Positions 1 to 7,708 of a stretch of DNA of 16,599 nucleotides are shown one piece after another. The notes below the pieces were generated by a model. It searched no databases, had not been told where the DNA came from, and saw only the letters and a program-made list of their open reading frames with translations. The translations under genes were made by a program, and so were the position numbers. The DNA is from JBFELU01 sp041572755 (GTDB lineage: Bacteria > Actinomycetota > Acidimicrobiia > Spongiisociales > UBA11373). Location of the stretch: NCBI GenBank assembly GCA_041572755.1, contig JBFFRY010000041.1, positions 1 through 16,599 on the forward strand, written 5' to 3'. The stretch's first letter is position 1, and each line of letters starts with the position of its first letter.

Positions 1-233
1 ACACCCTCAACCACGACTTGAACCTCATGGTGGCCGGCGACGGGGCCATCTACGTGATCCCCCGCGACCGGCGCCGCCCCCGAGCCGCCAACAAGGGGCT
101 GATGGGGGCCTTCGAAACCGCCGGATACTTCGTGTACTCCGAGCCGGGGATGCGAGCGGTCTTCGAGGAGGCCGACGCCGAGACAGCACGCACGGCACTC
201 GAAGAGATCAAACCCGAGGGCTGGACCGGCTAG
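1..233 (+). CDS. C-terminal fragment of an unidentified protein, possibly HIT/GalT-like or DUF4922-like nucleotidylyltransferase or phosphorylase
   Basis: An open frame enters the window from the left (codons in phase with position 3) and ends at the TAG at 231-233, so only about 76 C-terminal residues are visible. A TTG at 18 could be read as a start, but the frame stays open upstream and the fragment lacks a natural N-terminus, so the true start is outside the window. The visible part has a strand-like LMVAGDGAIYVIPRDRRRP segment followed by KGLMGAFETAGYFVYSEP. From memory, the hydrophobic-IPR pattern followed by a G-x-E-x-AG motif recalls the C-terminal half of GDP-hexose phosphorylase/DUF4922 or GalT-like HIT-superfamily proteins. 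This is a weak resemblance and no active-site HxH motif is in the visible part. Its stop overlaps the stop of the convergent glycosyltransferase through a shared CTAG. It is certain to be coding; the function is a guess. Confidence 0.7.
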   Translation, partial: TLNHDLNLMVAGDGAIYVIPRDRRRPRAANKGLMGAFETAGYFVYSEPGMRAVFEEADAETARTALEEIKPEGWTG

Positions 234-1498
234 CGGCCGTAGCGGCCCCGGAAACGCTCGAACACCGCGGCGGTACGGCGGGCGATCCCCCGCCACCCGA
301 AATTGCGCCGGGCAAAGCGGGCCCCGTCGATCGACAGCCGCTCCCGCAGCCGGGGATAGCGCAGCGGCATCGACAGCATCGTGGCGAACTCGGCGGGGCG
401 CTTCGGGTCGGCGAACAGCGCCTGCGAACCGAAATCGAACACCTCCTCCAGGCCCCCGTGCACCGTCACCACACAGGGGGTGCCGCATGCCATGGCTTCC
501 ACCGCCGTCATCCCGAACGGCTCGTAACGCGACGGCAAGGCGAACACCGGAGCCGCCCGGTAGTGGTCGGCCATCGCCTCGTCGGGCACGTAACCCAACC
601 ACCTCACCTGCTCCGCCACGCCTTCCGACTCGGCGATCCCCCGCCACTTGTCCACCATCTTGCGGTCCTTGTCCGAGTTGGCCCCCACCGCCAGCTGCAG
701 GCGGGCGTCGGAGACCGACTCCCGCAGCGCCGGCAGCGCCCTGATCAACAGGTCGTAGCCCTTGTTGGCGGCGGCCCGCCCCACCGTGTACACGTCGTGT
801 TTGCGAAATTGGATACGGCGGCGGAGCGACTGGGTGGTCTTGCCGTCGACGGGGGTGTAACGGCGCTCGTCGATCCCCGGGGGGATCATGGCGATGTGCC
901 GCTCCGGCACCTCGTAGTGCTCCTGGAGGTGCTCCACCTGCTGGGTGGTGGTGGCGATCACGTGCTCGGAGCGACGGAACACGAGGAACTCCCGGCGGAT
1001 CCGCTCCTCGAAGCGGTAATTGCCCTCCAGCTCCTGAGGGTCGCCCTGCATGCCGTCCCGCTTCCACGATCCGAGGGAATGGGGCGTGTGGATGTGAGGG
1101 ATGTCCCACTCCTCGGCGAGGTGCTGGCCGGCCCAGCCGGCGTCCCAGTAGTGGGAGTTGATCACGTCGTAGGCGATCTGGGCGTCGGCGACCGCCGCCG
1201 CCAAGTTCTGCTGGAACTCCCCCAGGTGATCGTGCATGTCCTCCTTGCGGATGAACCCCGAGCCGCCGAAGGGGATCCGCCACACCCGGAGGCCGGGGCC
1301 CATGTCGTCGAACTCGGGCTGATCCTCGAAGCGGCGGGTCACGATGTCGACCCGATACCCCATCTCGGCGAACTGCTTGGCGAGTTCCAACACGAAGACG
1401 ACCTGGCCCCCGGTGTCGGGCAGCCCCAGCTCCGGCTCGGCGGCCACGTACCCGTGGGTCGACAGCATCAGGATCGAACCGGTGTGGGCCGTGGTCAT
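230..1498 (-). CDS. GT4 glycosyltransferase, mannosylfructose-phosphate synthase / sucrose-phosphate synthase-like
   Basis: A 422-residue retaining GT-B glycosyltransferase, likely cytosolic, that would transfer a sugar from a nucleotide-sugar donor. The N-terminal domain carries the loop LGLPDTGGQVVFVLELAK (residues 24-41), the signature of the sucrose-phosphate synthase clade. It is followed by TRRFEDQPEFD (54-64) and NSHYWDAGWAGQ (114-125). The C-terminal donor domain has NKGYDLLI (245-252) and the EX7E motif, E326-PFGMTAV-E334. From memory, the N-terminal and mid-protein motifs resemble Agrobacterium mannosylfructose-phosphate synthase closely, more than plant or cyanobacterial SPS, and the length fits. 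Fructose-6-phosphate as acceptor is therefore inferred, and a MshA-like or other acceptor cannot be excluded. No partner phosphatase is visible. The start is ATG at 1498, with GAGGAGGG seven bases upstream. It converges on the preceding fragment and is divergent from the dehydrogenase. Confidence 0.88.
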   Translation of the reverse strand: MTTAHTGSILMLSTHGYVAAEPELGLPDTGGQVVFVLELAKQFAEMGYRVDIVTRRFEDQPEFDDMGPGLRVWRIPFGGSGFIRKEDMHDHLGEFQQNLAAAVADAQIAYDVINSHYWDAGWAGQHLAEEWDIPHIHTPHSLGSWKRDGMQGDPQELEGNYRFEERIRREFLVFRRSEHVIATTTQQVEHLQEHYEVPERHIAMIPPGIDERRYTPVDGKTTQSLRRRIQFRKHDVYTVGRAAANKGYDLLIRALPALRESVSDARLQLAVGANSDKDRKMVDKWRGIAESEGVAEQVRWLGYVPDEAMADHYRAAPVFALPSRYEPFGMTAVEAMACGTPCVVTVHGGLEEVFDFGSQALFADPKRPAEFATMLSMPLRYPRLRERLSIDGARFARRNFGWRGIARRTAAVFERFRGRYGR

Positions 1499-1721
1499 CG
1501 CGGCACCCTCCTCGAAGGGACACCGTGACCATAGGCGCTCGATGCCGATTCAAAGGTTTCTCCCCCCTCACACCGCGCCGCGGTGCCAGCCCGCGAGACG
1601 AGGAGGCCATGGCGACGGCGGTCCATCACCCGGCAAATCCCCCGGCGGGTTCACCGGCGCCGAGATGGGACGGCCGGTGCGAGCGGCGTACCATCTACGG
1701 CCGACCGACCAGGGAGACACG
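1499..1721. other. Intergenic region between divergent glycosyltransferase and dehydrogenase genes
   Basis: About 220 bases separate the two divergent starts. They contain the ribosome binding sites for both genes and must hold their promoters, but I find no convincing -35/-10 pair on either strand. A 38-codon frame (ATG 1609 to TGA 1725) overlaps the GTG start of the dehydrogenase by GTGA. Its only Shine-Dalgarno (AGGAGG) lies two bases from the ATG, which is too close. I do not call it a gene. Confidence 0.4.
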
Positions 1722-2600
1722 GTGAGCAAGGAACGGGTGGCATTCATCGGGACCGGCGTGATGGGCGCCTCGATGGCCGGGCATCTCCTCGAAGCCGGCT
1801 ACCCCCTGGGGGTCCACAACCGCACCAGAGGGCGGGCCGAAGCGCTCGTTGCCGCCGGTGCCGCCTGGCACGACACCCCGCAATCGGCGGCCGCCGACTC
1901 CGACATCGTGATCACCATCGTCGGGTTCCCCGTGGACGTCGAACAGGTCTACTTCGGTGAGAACGGGGTCCTCGCCGGGATCGCGGCGGGTGGCCTGGTC
2001 ATCGACATGACCACCTCGTCACCGGCGCTGGCCCGCCGCATCCACGAGGAGGCCGCCGCCAAGGGCGCCGCTTCACTGGATGCGCCCGTGTCGGGCGGCG
2101 ACCGCGGCGCCCGCGAAGGCACCCTGTCGATCATGGTGGGCGGCGACGCCGCGGCCTTCGCCCGGGCCCAGCCCCTCTTCGACGTCATGGGGGCCACCGT
2201 GGTGCTGCAAGGCGGCCCCGGCGCCGGTCAGCACACCAAGATGTCCAACCAGATCGCCATCGCCTCGGGGATGGTGGCCGTGTCGGAGGCCATGGCGTAC
2301 GCCGAGGCCTCGGGGCTCGATCCGTTCACGGTGCTGGAGAGCATCGAGAGCGGGGCGGCCGGATCCTGGTCGCTGAGCAACCTCATGCCCCGGGCGCTGC
2401 GCGGCGACTTCGAGCCCGGCTTCTACGTGAAGCACTTCCTCAAAGACATGGCGATCGCCATCGCCTCCGCCGAGGAGTCGGGCATCGACCTTCCCGGCCT
2501 GGCGCTGGCCAAAGAGCTGTACGACAAGATCGCCGCCGACGGGGGTGAGGACCGGGGCACCCAGGTCCTCCTCCGCCTCTACACCGAAGGGAAGGTGTAG
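1722..2600 (+). CDS. NAD(P)-dependent beta-hydroxyacid dehydrogenase (3-hydroxyisobutyrate dehydrogenase family)
   Basis: A 292-residue member of the HIBADH/tartronate-semialdehyde reductase/6-phosphogluconate dehydrogenase-like superfamily, which oxidises a beta-hydroxy acid (or reduces the semialdehyde) with NAD(P). The dinucleotide-binding motif GTGVMG sits at residues 10-15, the substrate-binding DAPVSGG at 120-126, and the conserved GGPGAGQHTKMSNQ at 164-177 with catalytic Lys173 and Asn176. The all-helical C-terminal domain follows and the length is normal. The GGPGAGQHTKMSNQ form resembles YkwC/GlxR-type reductases, so the exact substrate cannot be named. The start chosen is GTG at 1722 with GGGAGA about six bases upstream. 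The same frame is open much further upstream, but only as a shadow of the glycosyltransferase. The gene stands alone and is followed by a strong hairpin. Confidence 0.92.
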   Translation: MSKERVAFIGTGVMGASMAGHLLEAGYPLGVHNRTRGRAEALVAAGAAWHDTPQSAAADSDIVITIVGFPVDVEQVYFGENGVLAGIAAGGLVIDMTTSSPALARRIHEEAAAKGAASLDAPVSGGDRGAREGTLSIMVGGDAAAFARAQPLFDVMGATVVLQGGPGAGQHTKMSNQIAIASGMVAVSEAMAYAEASGLDPFTVLESIESGAAGSWSLSNLMPRALRGDFEPGFYVKHFLKDMAIAIASAEESGIDLPGLALAKELYDKIAADGGEDRGTQVLLRLYTEGKV

Positions 2601-2606
2601 CACGGA

Positions 2607-2635
2607 GCCGTCCCCGGCTCCGAGCCGGGGACGGC
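2607..2635. terminator. Perfect 13-bp hairpin between convergent genes, probable bidirectional terminator
   Basis: GCCGTCCCCGGCT at 2607-2619 and its exact complement at 2623-2635 enclose a 3-base loop. It starts seven bases after the dehydrogenase stop and lies 20 bases before the stop of the convergent small membrane protein gene. There is no T-tract on either strand, as is common for terminator-like hairpins in high-GC actinobacteria, so termination efficiency is uncertain. Confidence 0.7.
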
Positions 2636-2654
2636 GGCGCCATCGGTGGAGCGC

Positions 2655-2903
2655 CTACTCCTCGGCGGGAGCGGGCTCCTCCTCGGTGATCTCGGCCAGC
2701 AGGTCACGGGGCCGGATGCGGCGGTGCTCGGAGCCGATCCCCGAGGCCACCATCACCAGACCCGCGGCCAGGATCACCCCGGGCCACACCCATCGTGAAT
2801 CCCACTCGAGGACGCCGTCGCCGGAGACGAGCACCACCAGGGCCGCCCCGATGAACAGGATCCCGAAGATGGCCGACAGCAGGTCGAAACGGTGTCGATT
2901 CAT
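2655..2903 (-). CDS. Small two-helix membrane protein, downstream partner of the PspC/LiaF-like gene
   Basis: An 82-residue hypothetical protein. Two hydrophobic segments (about residues 9-27 and 40-57) are joined by a short polar loop (SGDGVLEWDSRW). A basic stretch (EHRRIRPRD) follows the second helix and the tail is acidic (EITEEEPAPAEE). Both ends are probably cytoplasmic. I recognise no named family. It starts 12 bases after the stop of the PspC/LiaF-like gene. A strong Shine-Dalgarno (GAGGAGAGGG) sits just before ATG 2903, overlapping the upstream stop, so the two genes almost certainly form one transcript. Its arrangement suggests an accessory membrane component of the PspC stress module; this is inferred from position only. 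Confidence 0.82.
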   Translation of the reverse strand: MNRHRFDLLSAIFGILFIGAALVVLVSGDGVLEWDSRWVWPGVILAAGLVMVASGIGSEHRRIRPRDLLAEITEEEPAPAEE

Positions 2904-2915
2904 GTTCCCTCTCCT

Positions 2916-4076
2916 CTATCCGACCCGCGACCGGGCCACATCCACCTGCCCGAAGCCCACATCGAGGTCGAGCACGATCGTTCCCTCACCCCGGCGCTGC
3001 AGGCGCCGGTCGATGTCGATGCCGCCGTCGTCGTCGCCGAGCAGCGACACCTCGCCGAACCCCACATGGCCGGTCACGTCGAGCCCCGCGTCGGCGGGGA
3101 CGATCACAGACAACCGCCCGGCACCGACACTCGCCTCGATCTCGAGGGTCTCCCCGGCCGCCAGGTCGATCCCCCGCAAGTCGAGGCGCATGTCCCCCGC
3201 CGCCAGACGGTAGGGGTCATCGACCTCGGCGGGTCCCAGCGGCCGATAGGTGGGGTCGCCGAACCCCCCGGTGAACGGGGCGGTGACCGCCACCGAAGCG
3301 ACCAGGAACGGCAGCAGCGAGATCCCGAACACGATCAGCCCCCGGGAACGTCCGAACACCGACCCGATCAGCAGCCCCACCCCCACCACCAGCACCATCG
3401 CCACCGCGTAGTGCCGCAGCGCCGGCCTGGTCAGACCGCCGGCGTCGAGGACCGCCATCACCCCGATCGTGATGAACAGGGCCCCGAAGGTGAGCCGCCC
3501 CAGGATCGAGCGGCGCCGCCGGGGACGCCGCGGCGCCGGGGCGGGTGCCTCCGGGGCGACCGGTGCCTCGGTGGGAGCCGCCGGACGAACCGGCGGCTCC
3601 GGGCGGGGCGGCCGGGGCGGCGGCTCGGGGAGCCGGCCCCGATACAGCAGCACGCCCACGATCAGCAGGGCGATGCCCCAGGCCAGCCCCGCCGAGACGA
3701 ACTCGGTGGCGGCGGCGATCCACACCCCAGCCGCCACGATCAGGAACACCCCCAGCCAGGCGGTGGCCCCCTTCAGGCCCCCCACCCAGCCTTCGGCGAT
3801 GGAACGCTCCGCCCCCTCCTCGGGGATGAGCACCCACGCCGCCAGGTAGAGGACGGCCCCCAGCCCACCGAACACCGTGAGGATGATGAAACCGATCCGC
3901 GGCAACCACGGATCGACGTTCCAGTGCCGGGCGATCCCTGACCCCACCCCACCCAGGATCCGGTCGTCGCACAGACGAACCAGATCATGAGCTGGCTGCG
4001 GTTCCACGGTCCCCTCGGTGGTTGCGGTGTCTTTTGCCATGATGACAGCGTGCCGGATCGGCCGGAACGGCGCCAT
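2916..4076 (-). CDS. PspC-domain membrane protein with LiaF-like C-terminal domain
   Basis: A 386-residue multi-pass membrane protein. Residues 31-87 are a PspC domain: a DLVRLCDDRILGGVGSGIA stretch, then a hydrophobic helix ending AAWVLIPEE. Four or five further membrane segments follow (about 100-122, 127-145, 193-212, 222-240 and 247-266). They are interrupted by a Pro/Arg-rich linker at 149-189. The C-terminal 95 residues are soluble and beta-rich (DMRLDLRGIDLAAGETLEIE, then GAGRLSVIVPADAGLDVTG), like the C-terminal domain of LiaF/DUF2154-type cell-wall-stress proteins. LiaF proteins restrain a partner sensor kinase, and a PspC-domain kinase lies divergently next door, so a role in envelope-stress sensing is likely. 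The start is ATG 4076 (AGGGG eight bases upstream). ATG 4040 is an in-frame alternative without a clear ribosome binding site. Confidence 0.85.
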   Translation of the reverse strand: MAPFRPIRHAVIMAKDTATTEGTVEPQPAHDLVRLCDDRILGGVGSGIARHWNVDPWLPRIGFIILTVFGGLGAVLYLAAWVLIPEEGAERSIAEGWVGGLKGATAWLGVFLIVAAGVWIAAATEFVSAGLAWGIALLIVGVLLYRGRLPEPPPRPPRPEPPVRPAAPTEAPVAPEAPAPAPRRPRRRRSILGRLTFGALFITIGVMAVLDAGGLTRPALRHYAVAMVLVVGVGLLIGSVFGRSRGLIVFGISLLPFLVASVAVTAPFTGGFGDPTYRPLGPAEVDDPYRLAAGDMRLDLRGIDLAAGETLEIEASVGAGRLSVIVPADAGLDVTGHVGFGEVSLLGDDDGGIDIDRRLQRRGEGTIVLDLDVGFGQVDVARSRVG

Positions 4077-4174
4077 CGGGTATGCCCCTGCTCCGACCCG
4101 GAGCGACCCTGAGGGGCCGCCGGGGGTTTCCCTGATTGCCCCCTCCCCCGTGGTTCTGACACGATGGGAGCGGC

Positions 4175-5365
4175 ATGACGACCACCGAGACCCCCGGGAG
4201 GTCCCCCACCGAGGTCCTGCGCGTGCAACGCAGCGGCACCGATCGCCTCGCCACCGGCGTCGCCGCCGGGATCGGCAACCGTCTCGGGATCGGTCCCGAC
4301 TGGGTCCGGGCCGCCCTCGTCACCCTGGCTTTCGCCGGGGGGATCGGGATCATCGCCTACGGGCTCGCCTGGCTGCTGTCCCGACCGGCCGGGGAGCCGA
4401 CCGAGCCCAAGACCGCCGCCCCCGCCCAGCGGCTGGGTGTCGGCCTCATGTTCCTCGGGACCCTCTTCGTGCTGCGATCGATCGGGCTGTGGTTCGGGGA
4501 CGGCGTGGTGTGGCCGGCGGGGTTCGTGGCCTTCGGCGTCGCCGCCATCTGGGCGCGCCGGCCGGCGGGGCAGCGCGACCTGCTGTCCCGTCTCGGCGAC
4601 CCCGACGAGCGGCCCGCCACCACCCGGTTCCTCGCCGGAGCGATCCTCATCGTGGGGGGCACCGCCCTGTTCGTGGGGTCGATCGACGTGCTCGAACGGC
4701 TCGGGGCGGTGGCGCTCGCCACCCTCATCACCGGAGCCGGGCTGCTGCTGCTGTTCGGGCCGTGGATCTGGCGGCTCGCCGGCGACCTCACCCGGGAGCG
4801 GCGGGAACGCATCCGCTCCGAGGAGCGGGCCGAGATGGCGGCTCACCTCCACGACTCGGTGCTGCAGACGCTCAGCCTCATCCAGCGCAGCAGCGAGCCC
4901 GACGAGATGTCGATGCTGGCCCGGGCCCAGGAACGGGAACTGCGCTCCTGGCTGTATGGAGCGGGTCCCGCCGGTGGCGACCGGCTCGGCGCCGCCCTCG
5001 GCGCCGCGGCGAGCCGCATCGAGGCCGATCACCGGGTCCCCATCGAAGTGGTCACCACCGGCGACGACCCCGAGATGACCGAGCCCCTGCAGGCCCTCGT
5101 CCAGGCCGCCGGCGAGGCGATGACCAACGCCGCCAAGCACTCCGGCGCCGCCCAGATCTCCGTCTACGCCGAGGCGGGCGACCAGGGAGTGGAGGTGTGG
5201 GTCAGCGATCAGGGCTCCGGATTCGACCCGGACGACATCCCCAAGGAGCGCCTCGGGATCAGGGAGTCGATCGTGGCCCGCATGGGGCGCGCCGGCGGCA
5301 CCGCCGAGATCAGCAGCACCGACGAAGGCACCGAGGTGCATCTCACGATCGGAGCCAAGGCATGA
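4175..5365 (+). CDS. PspC-domain sensor histidine kinase (NarL-family, HisKA_3/HATPase_c)
   Basis: A 396-residue membrane sensor kinase. Residues 13-71 form an N-terminal PspC domain (TDRLATGVAAGIGNRLGI, then a helix ending GLAWLLSRP) homologous to the one in the divergent gene. Four more membrane segments span about 86-128 and 152-200. The HisKA_3 dimerisation region carries HLHDSVLQTLSLI with phosphoacceptor His226. The ATPase domain has the N box EAMTNAAKHSG (Asn318) and the G1 box VSDQGSGFD (Asp345 to Gly349). It probably autophosphorylates in response to membrane or wall stress and passes the phosphate to the regulator encoded immediately downstream, whose ATG overlaps this stop as ATGA. 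ATG 4175 follows GGGAG at four-base spacing. This architecture is known in actinobacteria; the signal is unknown. Confidence 0.93.
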   Translation: MTTTETPGRSPTEVLRVQRSGTDRLATGVAAGIGNRLGIGPDWVRAALVTLAFAGGIGIIAYGLAWLLSRPAGEPTEPKTAAPAQRLGVGLMFLGTLFVLRSIGLWFGDGVVWPAGFVAFGVAAIWARRPAGQRDLLSRLGDPDERPATTRFLAGAILIVGGTALFVGSIDVLERLGAVALATLITGAGLLLLFGPWIWRLAGDLTRERRERIRSEERAEMAAHLHDSVLQTLSLIQRSSEPDEMSMLARAQERELRSWLYGAGPAGGDRLGAALGAAASRIEADHRVPIEVVTTGDDPEMTEPLQALVQAAGEAMTNAAKHSGAAQISVYAEAGDQGVEVWVSDQGSGFDPDDIPKERLGIRESIVARMGRAGGTAEISSTDEGTEVHLTIGAKA

Positions 5366-5997
5366 CGATCAGCGTGTTCATCGTCGACGATCACCGGCTG
5401 TTCCTCTCCGGGGTGCGGGCCGAGCTCGGCGAGCACTTCGACGTCGTCGGGGAGGCCTCAGACGTCGACGACGCCATCGCCGCCATCCGCAAGGCCAAGC
5501 CCGACGTGGCACTGGTCGACGTCCACATGCCCGGTGGCGGTGGCACCACCGTGGTGAGCCAGGTGCTCGACACCGATCCCGACATCAAGGTGCTGGCGCT
5601 CTCCGTGTCCGATGCCGCCGAGGACGTCATCGCCATGATCCGGGCCGGGGCCCGGGGCTACGTCACCAAGTCGATCGGTCCCGACGACCTCGCCGATGCG
5701 ATCCGCCGGGTCCACGACGGGGATGCGGTGTTCTCACCGCGCCTCGCCGGGTTCGTGCTCGACGCCTTCGCCGGGGTCGTGCCCGCCCCCACCGACCCGG
5801 AACTCGATCTGCTCACCGAGCGGGAACGCGAAGTCATGCGCCAGATCGCCCGCGGCTACGCCTACAAGCAGGTGGCCCGGCGGCTCTCGATCTCCATCAA
5901 GACGGTGGAGACCCACGTGTCGTCGGTGCTGCGCAAGCTGCAACTGTCGAACCGCCACGAGCTCACCAAGTGGGCCACAGAGCGGCGCATCGTCTAG
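5362..5997 (+). CDS. NarL/FixJ-family response regulator
   Basis: A 211-residue cytosolic transcription factor. The receiver domain (residues 1-120) has the acidic pair Asp9-Asp10, phosphoacceptor Asp53 in LVDVHMPG, and the conserved Lys103 in YVTKS. The LuxR-type helix-turn-helix (about 150-207) reads LTEREREVMRQIARGYAYKQ and then TVETHVSSVLRKLQ. It is the cognate partner of the PspC-domain kinase, because its ATG overlaps the kinase stop by four bases (ATGA), which implies translational coupling. Likely targets are the divergent PspC/LiaF-like operon and other envelope genes; that is inference. Its TAG stop is half of a CTAG shared with the convergent acyltransferase. Confidence 0.95.
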   Translation: MTISVFIVDDHRLFLSGVRAELGEHFDVVGEASDVDDAIAAIRKAKPDVALVDVHMPGGGGTTVVSQVLDTDPDIKVLALSVSDAAEDVIAMIRAGARGYVTKSIGPDDLADAIRRVHDGDAVFSPRLAGFVLDAFAGVVPAPTDPELDLLTEREREVMRQIARGYAYKQVARRLSISIKTVETHVSSVLRKLQLSNRHELTKWATERRIV

Positions 5998-7478
5998 GAG
6001 GCCGCCCGGGGATCGAAGGGTGCGGCGATCGACACCCCCACCAGCGTGGCGGCCCCCACCACCACATGGGTGATCGCCGTGGTCCGGTTCATCCCCAGGA
6101 TCGTCTCCGCCGACCCGGCATCCCACAGCCCGGCCGCCAGGAACACCAGCGCACCCGCCACGGTGATCGGCACCGCCCACCGCCGCCACACCAGCACCCC
6201 CGCCATCACCGCTCCCCCCAGGACCAGATGGAACAGGTTCTGCATCGGGTTGAGACGGAACATGAGCAGCGAATCCCCCACCGGGTCCACCAGATCGATG
6301 AACCCGGTGCGGCCGAAACCGAGGACCGCCACCGCCAGCGTGAAGACGCCGAACACCGTGGCCACCGTCCCCACGGCCCCGAAGGTGCCCGCCACCGGCT
6401 CGGTGCGGGGGTGGACCTCGAAACGCCGGAACACCCACACCAGGATCACCAGCACCGGCACCATGGCGGCCACCCAGGCCGGGCGCAGCGCCCACCATCG
6501 GGCGGTGCCGATCTCCGGCTGGGGGAACCCCAGCGGGTACAGCACCGAGACGGCCACGGTGATGGCGGTCACGTGCCACAGATACAGGGTGAGCGGCACC
6601 CGGTTGAGGCGGGCAACCAGGTCCCACGGGCGGCGCCGCTGCAGCCACCGGTCGAGGGCCGGGCGCGCCAGCAGCGCCAACCCCACCAGCCACAACAGCA
6701 GGAACACCAGCCCCACGCTGGGCGGGGCGGTGTTGGACACCGGTTCCCCGGGCACCTCCACCATCGACACCGGGTAGGTGCCGATCGTCACCAGCCCGAT
6801 CATCCCCGCCACACCGGCAACCGCCATCGCAGCGTGGATCCGGGCCCCGAGCGACTGCAGCCTCCCATCGGCGTAGAAGAAGCCGGATTGGTGGGCCAGC
6901 AGCCACACCAGGGCGTAGTTGACGTTGCCCAGGTCGCTCACCCCCAGGCCCCGGGCCACCACGTCGACGGCGGCCACCCCGAGCCCCAGAGCCAGCGGCA
7001 CCCGCCACCCGAACCGCTCGTGGAGCCGCAGCATCGCCGGGGTGAGCCCCACCGCCACCAGGTAGATGCCGAGGAACCAGAACGGCAGCGCCGCCACATC
7101 GGCGGCGCGGTGCAGCGCATCGGCCCGGCCCACATCCCCGACCTCCACGGCGACACCCACCGCAAACCAGGCGCCGATGAAGAGCACCGTGGGACCCAGC
7201 AGCCGCACCAACCGGTCCCGCAGATACGCCGGCACCGAGCGCTCTCGGAGCCGCAGGGTGGTGGCGTTGGCGAACCCACCGACGAAGAACATGAGCGGCA
7301 TCACCTGGACCACCCAGGTGGCCAGCCGCAGCGCCGGGATCACCTCCAGGGCGTTGATGCCGAGGATCCGGTCGTCCTCCCAGTACACCATCATCACCGC
7401 CCAATGGCCGAGGACGACCACCAGCACGCCGAGCACCCGCAGGGCGTCGAGGAAGCGGTCGCGTTCGATCGCGCTCAT
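5994..7478 (-). CDS. Membrane acyltransferase (acyltransferase 3 family) fused to a DUF4383-like C-terminal domain
   Basis: A 494-residue multi-pass membrane protein. The N-terminus RDRFLDALRVLGVLVVVLGHW with His25 is the typical opening of acyltransferase 3 (PF01757) proteins, which O-acylate sugars, lipids or glycans at the membrane. Hydrophobic segments repeat to about residue 350. Residues about 366-484 form a separate four-helix region containing LNPMQNLFHLVLGG and TTAITHVVVGAATL. Its repeated N-x-x-H-hydrophobic pattern resembles the actinobacterial DUF4383 membrane domain, so this looks like a fusion. The start is ATG 7478. The frame stays open to 7766 but that extension is Arg/Gly-rich, not family-like, and crosses the argC promoter. 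No strong ribosome binding site precedes 7478. The acyl donor and acceptor are unknown. Confidence 0.85.
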   Translation of the reverse strand: MSAIERDRFLDALRVLGVLVVVLGHWAVMMVYWEDDRILGINALEVIPALRLATWVVQVMPLMFFVGGFANATTLRLRERSVPAYLRDRLVRLLGPTVLFIGAWFAVGVAVEVGDVGRADALHRAADVAALPFWFLGIYLVAVGLTPAMLRLHERFGWRVPLALGLGVAAVDVVARGLGVSDLGNVNYALVWLLAHQSGFFYADGRLQSLGARIHAAMAVAGVAGMIGLVTIGTYPVSMVEVPGEPVSNTAPPSVGLVFLLLWLVGLALLARPALDRWLQRRRPWDLVARLNRVPLTLYLWHVTAITVAVSVLYPLGFPQPEIGTARWWALRPAWVAAMVPVLVILVWVFRRFEVHPRTEPVAGTFGAVGTVATVFGVFTLAVAVLGFGRTGFIDLVDPVGDSLLMFRLNPMQNLFHLVLGGAVMAGVLVWRRWAVPITVAGALVFLAAGLWDAGSAETILGMNRTTAITHVVVGAATLVGVSIAAPFDPRAAS

Positions 7479-7652
7479 CGGTCGCTGCCGGTGGGGTCCC
7501 AAGAGCAGCCCATCGACTGACCGTAGGCCCTCGTCAGCCGGATGGCCACGGCGTCCCCCGGCGACGGTCGGGTGCCCCGTCCCAATCGACGCCCCCATGG
7601 TCGGGAGAAAGAGGATGGGAACGCACCGACATGGCGGGACCCTACCCCCGAA

Positions 7653-7681
7653 TTGCGGGCGGCGGCTCGTCCTCGTATCTT
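7653..7681 (+). promoter_or_regulatory. Candidate sigma-70-type promoter of the arg operon
   Basis: TTGCGG (7653-7658) and TATCTT (7676-7681) are separated by exactly 17 bases, with an expected transcription start near 7688, about 20 bases before the GTG of argC. The rest of the 230-base gap back to the acyltransferase start (7479-7652) shows nothing I can name. I see no clear AT-rich ARG box for ArgR, although one could lie outside the spacing I can recognise by eye. Confidence 0.55.
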
Positions 7682-7708
7682 GCAGCGATTCCCCGAGGGG
7701 ACTCCCCT

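Noticed and set aside
1609..1725. 38-codon ORF overlapping the dehydrogenase start by GTGA
   Set aside because: The only Shine-Dalgarno is two bases from its ATG, the peptide has no recognisable features, and this G+C content makes such frames common.
2607..2635. The strong hairpin as part of a repeat family or attachment site
   Set aside because: It occurs once in the window and sits exactly between convergent stops, so a terminator role is the simpler reading.
2892..3941. 349-codon plus-strand frame opposite the PspC/LiaF-like gene
   Set aside because: It is rich in Arg, His, Gln and Pro without hydrophobic segments or domains, typical of an antisense shadow. The minus strand encodes a clear PspC domain.
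3773..5341. 522-codon open frame on the minus strand opposite the histidine kinase
   Set aside because: Its translation is a Gly/Pro/Asp/His-rich shadow of the kinase third-position G+C bias, and the plus-strand protein has full family motifs.
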